Assembly (NCBI GenBank): GCA_963660915.1
Contig: CAVLAO010000036.1
Location: forward strand, 1-16,202
DNA from: UMGS1766 sp963660915
GTDB taxonomy: Bacteria > Bacillota > Clostridia > Oscillospirales > Oscillospiraceae
Direction of reading: 5' to 3'
Length of the DNA: 16,202 nucleotides
This document shows, in pieces, positions 1-6,827 of this stretch. Within the stretch, counting starts at the first letter, position 1; the number at the start of each line of letters is the position of its first letter. A program made the position numbers and the translations under genes. Below the pieces are notes generated by a model. That model did not search any database, was not told the DNA's origin, and was given only the letters and a program-made list of their open reading frames with translations.

Positions 1-10
1 TCCCTCAATT

Positions 11-19
11 ATTATACCA
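11..19 (-). promoter_or_regulatory. Leftward extended -10 promoter element
   Basis: Read on the minus strand, positions 19 to 11 give TGG followed by a perfect TATAAT, an extended -10 (TGn-TATAAT). The hexamer 17 bp upstream (GTGCGT) is a poor -35, which extended -10 promoters tolerate. Transcription would start near position 4 and run out of the window to the left. This implies a divergent gene beyond the edge; that gene is not visible. Confidence 0.5.
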
Positions 20-22
20 CAC

Positions 23-41
23 CTGTGCGTTTTACGCACAG
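23..41. promoter_or_regulatory. Perfect palindrome, candidate operator
   Basis: CTGTGCGT and ACGCACAG form perfect 8-bp inverted arms around a 3-base TTT centre. Neither strand has a T-run after it, so it does not look like a terminator. It occupies the spacer and -35 zone of the leftward extended -10 promoter and lies upstream of the rightward promoter of the NTF2-like operon. That is where an operator shared by a divergent regulator and its target would sit. The operator role is inferred. Confidence 0.5.
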
Positions 42-61
42 TAAGCGTGCATTATTCTCAT

Positions 62-90
62 TTTACTCCAACTCTTAAGTAGTGTATCAT
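62..90 (+). promoter_or_regulatory. Candidate sigma-A promoter of the NTF2-like operon
   Basis: TTTACT (62-67) and TATCAT (85-90) are separated by 17 bp and match the consensus hexamers at 4/6 and 5/6. The expected start near 97 leaves a leader of about 40 nt before the first gene, which carries the ribosome binding site AAGGAG at 126-131. Confidence 0.5.
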
Positions 91-138
91 AAAATTAGCA
101 CATAATTACAGAATCAAATCACGATAAGGAGTGAGCAT

Positions 139-867
139 ATGGCACACAGTGCAGTCTCAGAACGCCTTCTGAGCCGTTGGGAAGATCAGCGCGCGATCAA
201 AAATTTAATGGGACGCATGTCACAGGATTACACATTAAAAAAAGAAGGCAGCATGTTTTCTGCCTATTGGAGTCATCGTGAGGACGTTTGCCTCGGCATC
301 AACACTGGATATTTCACCGGTCCTGAGCACGTTGCAGCTTACTATGCCGATCAAGCAGAGCGTATAGCTCTGGAAAGCAAATTGATTGCATCTGCATTCC
401 CTCAACAACTTGGTGAAAAAAGTGAAGAAGAGCTCTATGGCGTTGGAATGATGACCTATCGTCCCATAGATACACCTGTTATCGAACTCAGTGAGGACGG
501 AGAAACAGCAAAGGGTCTTTGGTGTATCCGAGGTTCCTATTCTGTGCTCACCGCCGGTGGACCTCAAGGTTTCTGGGAATGGGGTTGGTTTGCTGTAGAC
601 TTTATTCGTGAAAACGAAACCTGGAAAATTTGGCACATGCTTTACCTTAAAGAAATTGATCGTCCTTGCGGTTCCAGTTGGGTCGGTTCAATGAAAGTCT
701 ACCCTCCTCGGGCTGAGTTTTCTGAAATAGAATGCTATCATGCCTTGGAACCAAATATAAAATGCACACTGCGCGAGCCATATTCCGCCCATCGCACTTT
801 CACGCCTTCGCCCAGAATGCCTGAGCCTTATATCACCTTTTCAGATACGTTCAGCTATGGAATTTGA
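139..867 (+). CDS. NTF2/SnoaL-like protein, paralogue 1
   Basis: A 242-residue protein that I assign to the nuclear transport factor 2-like (SnoaL-like) fold. It has an N-terminal helical segment (residues 10-30), a W44 plus GYFTG region (57-61), an SEDG turn (118-121) and a WKIWH strand (162-166), the usual order for this alpha+beta cone. Family members are small dehydratases, isomerases, hydrolases or ligand-binding proteins; the substrate here is unknown. No signal peptide or membrane segment is visible, so it is probably cytoplasmic. The ATG follows AAGGAG with 7-bp spacing. About 75 residues continue past the fold and end in a PEPYITF motif (228-234) shared with the next two genes. It is the first gene of a three-gene operon, and its TGA is followed closely by the ribosome binding site of gene 2. 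The fold assignment is fairly secure; the function is not recognised. Confidence 0.8.
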   Translation: MAHSAVSERLLSRWEDQRAIKNLMGRMSQDYTLKKEGSMFSAYWSHREDVCLGINTGYFTGPEHVAAYYADQAERIALESKLIASAFPQQLGEKSEEELYGVGMMTYRPIDTPVIELSEDGETAKGLWCIRGSYSVLTAGGPQGFWEWGWFAVDFIRENETWKIWHMLYLKEIDRPCGSSWVGSMKVYPPRAEFSEIECYHALEPNIKCTLREPYSAHRTFTPSPRMPEPYITFSDTFSYGI

Positions 868-881
868 TGGGAGGGATACAA

Positions 882-1640
882 ATGAGCAAAATTTTTACAG
901 AAGATGAGCAGGTCACGCGCCTTTGGGACAGAGAAGAAGTCTGCAAAGTGATCCATCGCCACAGCTATTATCATGCCAACGAAATGCGTCGAGAGGAACT
1001 GGAACAGCTCTGGGTACGGGAACCTTCCCATCGCCGTTCTGCTGCTCTTGGTTATAATAATGGATACTATGTAGGATTTGACGAAATCGTTCGCCACTAT
1101 GTACTCTTCCGACAAGAGCAACGAACAGCTGCTTTAACCCCTTATCTGGATTGCACAGAAGGAATCTCTTCCGATGCATATGGATTTGGCTGTGCCGCCA
1201 TGGATACTGCTACTACTCCTCTGGTTTATATTGCAGAAGACGGGATGACCGCACAATATCAAGGCTATCGGCTGAGTTTTCAGTCAACTGGTCATCCGGA
1301 TGGAAGTGCATCAAGTTACATGGATTTCGGCCTCATTCATTGTGACCTGATAAAGGAAAACAATGCGTGGAAAATCTGGCATTTAACCTTGGAACGCGAC
1401 CATACCGTTACCGTTGGGGAAAATTATGCCAATGTTCCGGTACGCCGCCCTGAATGTGAAGATCCACTCTATAAAAACGCAGGAACTCCAACTCTGGAGC
1501 GAGAGGTTTACAACCCTTTCTTTGGATGGGAAAATATGTGGTATGACATGCCGCGTCCTTACGTTACCATGACAGATGAGCGCAGCTACGGACCGGATGG
1601 AATGCTCGGCAAACCTTACTATGAACGGGATCATCGCTGA
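882..1640 (+). CDS. NTF2/SnoaL-like protein, paralogue 2
   Basis: A 252-residue SnoaL-like protein. I use the ATG at 882 rather than the in-frame TTG at 864: GGGAGGG (869-875) sits 6 bp before the ATG, whereas the TTG overlaps the previous stop and would place this site inside the coding region. It is clearly related to paralogue 1: W44 and GYYVG (61-65) match W44 and GYFTG, AEDG is at 118-121, and WKIWH (163-167) is nearly identical. The C-terminal tail ends with PRPYVTM (224-230) and a following SYG, as in paralogue 1. The N-terminal helix is rich in His and Tyr (residues 25-31), where SnoaL-like enzymes often carry active-site residues, but I cannot assign catalysis. No transport signals are seen. 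Function is unknown. Confidence 0.8.
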   Translation: MSKIFTEDEQVTRLWDREEVCKVIHRHSYYHANEMRREELEQLWVREPSHRRSAALGYNNGYYVGFDEIVRHYVLFRQEQRTAALTPYLDCTEGISSDAYGFGCAAMDTATTPLVYIAEDGMTAQYQGYRLSFQSTGHPDGSASSYMDFGLIHCDLIKENNAWKIWHLTLERDHTVTVGENYANVPVRRPECEDPLYKNAGTPTLEREVYNPFFGWENMWYDMPRPYVTMTDERSYGPDGMLGKPYYERDHR

Positions 1641-1654
1641 GAGGGGGCACTACA

Positions 1655-2506
1655 ATGAAAAGAACACTCAGTTTCGAACAGCGGCTGCATAATGCCATAG
1701 GCAGTCAGACGGTTGAAGAATATAAAGCCCGACACGCTTATCTTCATGGAGTTGGCTATTCCCGTGAAGAGTGGGACTACATGTGGCTGAAATCAAAGAA
1801 CTGCACTTGGGCACATCAATTTGGGCGCATGGTTGGCTTTGAGGAAGTCTATCTCAACAGCGTGGGGCATACCGATCGCATGGCAATGCACGCTTTTATG
1901 GATCAAACCATTAAATTTCCGGAATACATGGGGCATGATATTCGCTCCACTGGTTGTTCCGGCACCCATGTTCTGGCCAGTGACGTCATTGAGGTGGCCG
2001 AGGACGGCAACAGCGCCCGCTCTTCCTATTTAACTCCGGGTACTCTGATGGGACCAATCGGCTTTGATGGTGAACATCGGGGCGGTGTATGGCTCTGGGA
2101 ACGCTATGGTTCTGACTTTGTCTACGTAAATGGGGAATGGAAATGGTTTCACGAGCAAGTCTGCCCGGATATCGCCGGCGATTATGATGTTGGAAACTGG
2201 GCTCACAACCGCTATCTGGATTTTCTGGGAAAAGATTGCACAGTAGGTGAGTTAGGCGGTCGTCCGGCTCAGCTTACCGAGCCCGGCTTGCTCCACGCAG
2301 ATTATACCATTGTTCAAACCGTGCAGAATACCGTGCCCGCACCTGAACCTTATACAACGCTGCAGGCAGTCCCGGAAGATCAGCAATATTCTCCCGGCCG
2401 TTGGGATCCTACCGACCAGGTCACGATCAAAGTAGATCACGTTGCTGTCGCAGATCATAATGCCGTTATGGCAGAAAATCCCTTTGGTAAAATTCGAGAA
2501 GACTGA
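1655..2506 (+). CDS. NTF2/SnoaL-like protein, paralogue 3 (divergent)
   Basis: A 283-residue protein and the most divergent of the trio. GAGGGGG (1641-1647) precedes its ATG. The shared landmarks keep the same spacing: W44 and RMVGFEEV (58-65), AEDG (115-118), WKWFH (162-166) and PEPYTTL (230-236). The core GYxxG becomes GRMVG, and WKIWH becomes WKWFH. It has about 45 residues after the shared PEPY motif, including a charged, Asp/His-containing stretch near 255-270 that the other two lack. It is the last gene of the operon, followed 8 bp later by a strong hairpin terminator. It may have a different ligand, or be a partner subunit in a mixed oligomer; both ideas are inference. Function is not recognised. 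Confidence 0.75.
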   Translation: MKRTLSFEQRLHNAIGSQTVEEYKARHAYLHGVGYSREEWDYMWLKSKNCTWAHQFGRMVGFEEVYLNSVGHTDRMAMHAFMDQTIKFPEYMGHDIRSTGCSGTHVLASDVIEVAEDGNSARSSYLTPGTLMGPIGFDGEHRGGVWLWERYGSDFVYVNGEWKWFHEQVCPDIAGDYDVGNWAHNRYLDFLGKDCTVGELGGRPAQLTEPGLLHADYTIVQTVQNTVPAPEPYTTLQAVPEDQQYSPGRWDPTDQVTIKVDHVAVADHNAVMAENPFGKIRED

Positions 2507-2513
2507 ACAAATT

Positions 2514-2547
2514 CCGATGCAGAAATTCTCTGCATCGGGATATTTTT
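2514..2547 (+). terminator. Rho-independent terminator of the NTF2-like operon
   Basis: A perfect 10-bp stem (CCGATGCAGA with TCTGCATCGG, 2514-2538) with a 5-base loop is followed by a T-run at 2543-2547. The opposite-strand ABC-F gene ends at 2583 and converges on it. Read leftward the stem is followed by AATTTGTT, so it may work in both directions, though less well. Confidence 0.85.
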
Positions 2548-2582
2548 CTATTAATGCATTTAATACACTACGCTGTTTTGCT

Positions 2583-4373
2583 TCAACTTTCTTTCTGTGT
2601 TGCAATCTGTTCTGCTAATTCTTCCAAATAAAGCCATCGCTCTGTCCGTTCTTCCAAATGACGTTCCAACTCGGTCTTTTGATCCATGAGCTGTTGTAAC
2701 TTTACATAATCCGTTGCAGCAACTGCGATTTGTGCATCTATTTCTGCAATCTGTTCTTCTATCTGCTCCAACTCAGCCTCTATTGTTTCATACTCCCGCT
2801 GTTCGCTGTAAGTAAACTTTTTCTTTATTCCTGCTCTTGGTCTTTGCTTCTGAGAATCCTCCTTCCCCCGTATTGGTGAACCCTTTGAAACATTTTCATC
2901 CCGTTTTTCGAGATAATCCGCATAATTGCCTGAATAAATTCTTACCTGCCCATCCCCGATCACCTCAAAAATTGAGTCAGCGATTTTATCGAGAAAATAT
3001 CGATCATGTGATACCGTCAATACAACACTGGGAAAAGTCTGTAAATATTCCTCTAAGATAGTTAATGTATCAATATCCAAGTCATTTGTCGGCTCGTCCA
3101 ATAACAGCACATTAGGTGCACCCATCAAAATGCGCAGCAAAAAAAGTCGCCGTCGTTCACCGCCGCTGAGACGTCCAATCAGAGTATGCTGCAGTGCCCC
3201 ATCAAAGAGAAAGCGCTCCATCATTTGTGATGCGGAAAAAGTTCCCTCTCCGGTTTCAATGCGATCGCCCGCCTCGGCAACAAAATCGTATGCCTTCTGA
3301 TTCAGATCCATTTCGCGACCTTCCTGCGTAAAGTATCCAATGCGAACGGTCGGTCCGATTGTGATACTGCCGCTATCGGCAGTCAGTTTCCCTGCGATCA
3401 AATTTAACAAAGTACTTTTTCCTGCGCCATTATGACCCACGATTCCAATACGATCTGTACGTTTGAGATGATATGTAAAATCCGAAATAATCGGTTTTTC
3501 TTTAAAGCGAAGACTTACGTGATCCAATTCAATAATTTGTTTGCCCAGCCGGCTCATACCTGCAGCAATCTGTACCTGCTGTTCCAACTCGGGGGCAGAC
3601 CGATCCTTCAAATCATGATAACGCTGAATTCGCTCTTTGCTCTTTGTTCCGCGGGCCAAGGCACCTCGCATAATCCATTGTGCCTCCACACGCAGAAGAG
3701 ACTGTCGCTTACGTTCACTGGCTTGAGCCATTTCCAGGCGTTGTGCCTTTAACTCCAAGTATTTTGAGTAATTTGCCTCATAGGAATAGGTAGCACCGCG
3801 GGTCAGCTCTGTGATTTTAGTCACCACTCGTTCCAGAAAATAGCGATCATGGGTTACCAAAATAATTCCTCCGCGAAAACGACAGAGCGTATCTTCCAGC
3901 CAAGTCACCATTTCACTGTCCAGATGGTTGGTCGGTTCATCTAAAATCAATACATCCGCCGGATGCACCAGTACCGCCGCCAGTGCAACTCTTTTTCGCT
4001 GGCCACCGGACAAATTCCCGATTAAAGCATCGAAATTTGAAATTCCAAGCTTGTTCAGCATAGTCTTCGCTTCATATTCCTTTAATGTCCGAAAATCATC
4101 CGGCATATGAAGGAATACCTGCTCTAAGACGGTAACATTCTCCTGCATCATCGGATTTTGGGGTAAATAAGCAATTTGAATATTAGGGTCTTTTGCCAAC
4201 GTACCGGTATCTGGTTCTTCTTCTCCGGAAAGGATCTTTAAAAGTGTGCTTTTTCCTGTACCGTTTACACCTATGATGCCAATCTTTTCTCCTGCATCTA
4301 AGTATAGTGTCACATCATCAAGCAACTGCTTTGTTCCATAGTTCTTTGAAATATGCTCTGCTGACAGCAGCAT
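2583..4373 (-). CDS. ABC-F family ATP-binding protein (Uup/YfmR-like)
   Basis: A 596-residue soluble tandem ATPase with no membrane segments. Domain 1 has Walker A GVNGTGKST (35-43), signature LSGGQ (121-125), Walker B LILDEP (142-147) and H-loop His175. Domain 2 has GHNGAGKST (313-321), LSGGE (402-406), VLLLDEP (422-428) and His456. The linker at about 190-275 is rich in Arg and Lys, as in the ABC-F element that contacts P-site tRNA. The C-terminus (about 525-592) is a charged coiled coil, which points to the Uup/YfmR branch. ABC-F proteins act on the ribosome, rescuing stalled or misassembled complexes, and some give antibiotic resistance. The housekeeping branch fits better here because the gene closes a translation-related operon, 19 bp after the GIY-YIG gene. 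The ATG has AAAGG upstream. The exact substrate is not readable from sequence. Confidence 0.93.
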   Translation of the reverse strand: MLLSAEHISKNYGTKQLLDDVTLYLDAGEKIGIIGVNGTGKSTLLKILSGEEEPDTGTLAKDPNIQIAYLPQNPMMQENVTVLEQVFLHMPDDFRTLKEYEAKTMLNKLGISNFDALIGNLSGGQRKRVALAAVLVHPADVLILDEPTNHLDSEMVTWLEDTLCRFRGGIILVTHDRYFLERVVTKITELTRGATYSYEANYSKYLELKAQRLEMAQASERKRQSLLRVEAQWIMRGALARGTKSKERIQRYHDLKDRSAPELEQQVQIAAGMSRLGKQIIELDHVSLRFKEKPIISDFTYHLKRTDRIGIVGHNGAGKSTLLNLIAGKLTADSGSITIGPTVRIGYFTQEGREMDLNQKAYDFVAEAGDRIETGEGTFSASQMMERFLFDGALQHTLIGRLSGGERRRLFLLRILMGAPNVLLLDEPTNDLDIDTLTILEEYLQTFPSVVLTVSHDRYFLDKIADSIFEVIGDGQVRIYSGNYADYLEKRDENVSKGSPIRGKEDSQKQRPRAGIKKKFTYSEQREYETIEAELEQIEEQIAEIDAQIAVAATDYVKLQQLMDQKTELERHLEERTERWLYLEELAEQIATQKES

Positions 4374-4392
4374 TATTTATCCCGCCTTTGCA

Positions 4393-4644
4393 TCAATCAT
4401 TCTCTGCCGCAATCAGCGCCAGTTTTTCTTTTCGTGACAACTGCTTCACTTTTGCCTCTCTACGCAGTGCGGCAGATCTGTCTGGCTGTATCTCCTGATA
4501 TACCAACTCGACCGGTCTCCGTGAACGCGTATATTTCGCTCCCTTTCCCACATTATGGGCTTGAATTCGTCGTTTCAAATCATTCGTGCAACCGGTATAG
4601 AGCGTATCATCACTGCACCGGAGTAAATAAACATAATAGCTCAC
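4393..4644 (-). CDS. GIY-YIG domain protein (YhbQ/YazA, UPF0213-like)
   Basis: An 83-residue single-domain protein. The GIY-like YVY (4-6) and YTG (16-18) strands are followed by a basic helix (K24, R25, R26), H30, and the catalytic-type Glu63 in RREAK. The length fits the small UPF0213 family, stand-alone GIY-YIG domains related to the nuclease domain of UvrC. Members are thought to bind or nick DNA, but the cellular role is poorly known. It starts with GTG, overlapping the TGA of the upstream pseudouridine synthase gene in a GTGA junction, with GGAGG about 10 bp upstream, so translational coupling is likely. The ABC-F gene follows after 19 bp. Confidence 0.9.
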   Translation of the reverse strand: MSYYVYLLRCSDDTLYTGCTNDLKRRIQAHNVGKGAKYTRSRRPVELVYQEIQPDRSAALRREAKVKQLSRKEKLALIAAEND

Positions 4645-5531
4645 TGTTCATCTGCCTCCAGAAATGGAATAAAGTCCATAGGACACTCAGACTCCCATGA
4701 ACACCATACACCTGTGAACGGATGCCTGAGCCGAAGAAATCTTGAATGCAACGCCGGCCTTGCCAAATCATCGGTTCCGCCGTAAAGGCAATCCCCTAAT
4801 AATGGACAGCCGATGTAGGCCATATGCACACGAATCTGGTGCGTGCGGCCTGTTCTAAGTTGAAGCTCTACCAATGTTGCTCTCTTCCCCTGATTGATCA
4901 CACGATACTCCGTCTGTGCTGGTTTTCCGTTCTCTTGCACTGAATAACAATTAAGCAGATGATCTGTCGCACCGATTGGTGCTGTAATTATGCCGTCTAT
5001 GGGCCGAGGCGTTTTGCCCGTTAGCGCCCAATAAATGCGGCAAAATTGATCCGTATGAAGTAGCTGCTGTAATTTTTCATGTGCCTCAGCTGATTTTGCC
5101 AACACAAGAAGTCCACTGGTCCCCTTGTCCAGCCGATTTACCGGACGAAATGCATAGCGTTCTCCACATTTTTTCATATGCCAAACAAAGCGATTTCCCA
5201 ATGTATCTGCGTAATGCCCGGGACCGGGATACATCGCTAATCCTGCCGGTTTATCGATCACTATAAGCCAAGGATCCTCATACACGATGTCGAGTTCGCC
5301 TTGTGTAGCAACAAAATCGCTTTCTTCCAATTCCGGCAATGTTAATCGCAAAGTCTGCCCCTGTCGTACGATTTGCGCTGTATTGACCCGCTTTCCATCC
5401 AGCAAAATTCCATCTAAGCGAAATTTTGCCCGTTTGATGCGGGTATTTGACATTTTCATCTCCTGACGAAGCACTGTGTCTACCCGACACTGATCCAGTT
5501 CTTCAGGGACAACAACTTCAAATATTCGCAT
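4641..5531 (-). CDS. RluA/RluD-family RNA pseudouridine synthase
   Basis: A 296-residue enzyme that isomerises selected uridines to pseudouridine in rRNA or tRNA. An S4-like RNA-binding segment lies at about 13-65. The catalytic block NRLDKGTSGLLVLAK starts at 132, with the nucleophile Asp135; Asn replaces the more usual His before Arg, a variant common in Firmicutes relatives. RTGRTHQIRVH (227-237) is the second family signature. The length is typical. The ATG directly abuts the TAA of the NUDIX gene with no gap and has only a weak AGGA upstream, so expression probably depends on translational coupling. The target nucleotide cannot be told from sequence; RluD-like and YhcT-like roles are both possible. 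Confidence 0.93.
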   Translation of the reverse strand: MRIFEVVVPEELDQCRVDTVLRQEMKMSNTRIKRAKFRLDGILLDGKRVNTAQIVRQGQTLRLTLPELEESDFVATQGELDIVYEDPWLIVIDKPAGLAMYPGPGHYADTLGNRFVWHMKKCGERYAFRPVNRLDKGTSGLLVLAKSAEAHEKLQQLLHTDQFCRIYWALTGKTPRPIDGIITAPIGATDHLLNCYSVQENGKPAQTEYRVINQGKRATLVELQLRTGRTHQIRVHMAYIGCPLLGDCLYGGTDDLARPALHSRFLRLRHPFTGVWCSWESECPMDFIPFLEADEQ

Positions 5532-6158
5532 TTAAATTTGTCCTGCCAATCGAAGCTTCAACAGCGTAAGCGCAATCATTTTACAATGGTCAAACGCAAT
5601 GCCATCCGCCTGGTAATCTCCTACCAGATATTCTTTTCCCCAAATGCCACATTGTTCTTTTATATTTACCTGTGCCGTAAGGGTATCCCCTTCTCCGATT
5701 AACATCATTTCGATGCGATCTCCACAAATCCTGTAATCCACCGTAAACCATCCGCTGTCCGCTGCATCATCATCTGCCTGAACCGCCAATGCACTGCGAG
5801 GCGCAATCGCCGCATACGCGCAGGACATCGTCCAGTCCCGTGGATCTCTTCCCGGCCCGCTAAAAAGACCAATCTCTGTAAGTGTCAATCCTTTAACGTG
5901 CGTTTCCTCTTGCAATTCCCTTGCAGCCGCGTCAATGGTGAATTCATATGGTTCGACAAAGCCGCCCGGCAAGGCCCAACATTGCAAAAAAGGGTGATTC
6001 CCCCGACGGATCATCAGAAGCTCTGGTTTTTCTTTTTCCAGAGAAAAAATCAACAGGTCTACGGTCACACTTGGATGGGGATAATCCTTCGGATGATAAT
6101 CGGCAAGAAACTCATCCAACGTTTGTCCCTGCTTATTTCTCAGTTTTTTGTAATCCAT
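5532..6158 (-). CDS. NUDIX hydrolase (COG1051-type)
   Basis: A 208-residue NUDIX enzyme expected to cleave a nucleoside diphosphate linked to another moiety, such as ADP-ribose or a related metabolite. The NUDIX box runs from Gly66: G-x5-E72-x7-R80-E81-L-x-E84-E85-x-H87. The usual Gly of the box end is His (THV), a substitution found in this subfamily. A GRDPRDW motif follows near residue 103 and resembles ADP-ribose/NADH pyrophosphatase relatives. The N-terminus (residues 1-30) adds a short region before the fold, and the C-terminal 60 residues are longer than a minimal MutT. GAGGTG lies 7 bp before the ATG. It is the first gene of the minus-strand operon, divergent from the greA-like gene; I could not define a convincing promoter for it. 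The substrate is inferred only. Confidence 0.88.
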   Translation of the reverse strand: MDYKKLRNKQGQTLDEFLADYHPKDYPHPSVTVDLLIFSLEKEKPELLMIRRGNHPFLQCWALPGGFVEPYEFTIDAAARELQEETHVKGLTLTEIGLFSGPGRDPRDWTMSCAYAAIAPRSALAVQADDDAADSGWFTVDYRICGDRIEMMLIGEGDTLTAQVNIKEQCGIWGKEYLVGDYQADGIAFDHCKMIALTLLKLRLAGQI

Positions 6159-6187
6159 AACTACACCTCATTTTCCTACCGCATATC

Positions 6188-6216
6188 TTGCGCAAAGGTC
6201 GAAAACCGTCTATAAT
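6188..6216 (+). promoter_or_regulatory. Sigma-A promoter of the greA-like gene
   Basis: TTGCGC (6188-6193), 17 bp, then a perfect TATAAT (6211-6216). The -35 matches only its TTG and lies in the 8-bp palindrome TTGCGCAA. The start is expected near 6223, giving a very short leader containing AAGGGGG at 6231-6237. Confidence 0.75.
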
Positions 6217-6249
6217 CATTTTAACCTAAAAAGGGGGTTGTTGAGTGGT

Positions 6250-6753
6250 ATGCATGACGAGCTAACACGTGAAGATATTCAACAAATGCAGGCAGAACTG
6301 ACCAGACGCCGTACAGTAGAATTCCCAAAACTGATCGATGCAGTGAAAGAAGCACGCGCGTTTGGCGATTTGAGTGAGAATTTCGAATATAAAGCAGCGA
6401 AGGCAGAGTTAAATCGATGCAAACGACGCATTCGCTATTTGGAAAATATGATTAAATCTGCCGTGGTGATTGAAGATCAGTCTGATAAAAGCGAAATCGG
6501 CTTATTTGATAAAGTAACGGTTCGTATGGAAGGAACAGAACAAACCATGGTATTTCAAATGGTTACAGCCATGCGAGCCGACGCACTAAAAGGGCTTATT
6601 ACGAGAGAATCACCTGTGGGGCAAGCAATTGCCGGTCGACATGCCGGTGAAACTGTTACTGTGCATGTAAGCAGTGATTTCAGTTATCAGCTTGAAATTT
6701 TATCTATTGAAAAACAGGAAGATGACGGGAGCATTCCTATTTCATCTTATTAA
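6250..6753 (+). CDS. greA: GreA/GreB-family transcription elongation factor
   Basis: A 167-residue factor that enters the RNA polymerase secondary channel and stimulates cleavage of backtracked RNA. An N-terminal coiled coil (about 5-70) carries the tip motif GDLSENFEYKAAK from 39, with the acidic residues Asp40 and Glu43 that complete the metal site. The C-terminal FKBP-like domain contains SPVGQAIAGRHAGETV (121-136), the usual family ending. I prefer the ATG at 6250; in-frame TTG codons at 6238 and 6241 are too close to AAGGGGG (6231-6237), though the ATG is 12 bp away, a little long. The sequence is a Clostridia GreA/GreB-like type rather than the textbook E. coli GreA, so a second greA may exist elsewhere. 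It is a single-gene unit with its own promoter and terminator. Confidence 0.9.
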   Translation: MHDELTREDIQQMQAELTRRRTVEFPKLIDAVKEARAFGDLSENFEYKAAKAELNRCKRRIRYLENMIKSAVVIEDQSDKSEIGLFDKVTVRMEGTEQTMVFQMVTAMRADALKGLITRESPVGQAIAGRHAGETVTVHVSSDFSYQLEILSIEKQEDDGSIPISSY

Positions 6754-6769
6754 TCGCCTAATTCCAGCT

Positions 6770-6803
6770 AAAGCACTCTTCTATCTATGAAGAGTGCTTT
6801 TTT
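6770..6803 (+). terminator. Rho-independent terminator of the greA-like gene
   Basis: A perfect 12-bp stem (AAAGCACTCTTC with GAAGAGTGCTTT) around a 7-base loop continues into a T-run at 6798-6803. It begins 17 bp after the stop codon. The convergent YolD-like gene ends at 6828; read leftward the hairpin lacks a T-tract, so it is at best a weak stop for that gene. Confidence 0.9.
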
Positions 6804-6827
6804 CTGCGCTTACAATAGTTACTCCGG

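Noticed and set aside
23..41. Terminator of a gene left of the window
   Set aside because: No T-run follows the hairpin on either strand, and it overlaps a promoter element.
235..636. 133-residue minus-strand reading frame opposite paralogue 1
   Set aside because: It has no ribosome binding site or family motif, and the plus-strand gene has clear SD, fold motifs and operon context.
864..881. TTG start for paralogue 2
   Set aside because: It overlaps the previous stop codon and would bury the GGGAGGG site in the coding region; the ATG at 882 is correctly spaced.
2583..4373. Antibiotic-resistance ABC-F (for example Vga/Msr type)
   Set aside because: The C-terminal coiled coil and housekeeping operon context fit the Uup/YfmR branch better; sequence alone gives no resistance signature.
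6188..6195. TTGCGCAA palindrome as an operator
   Set aside because: Only 8 bp with no flanking symmetry; such a short palindrome in a -35 region is easily chance.
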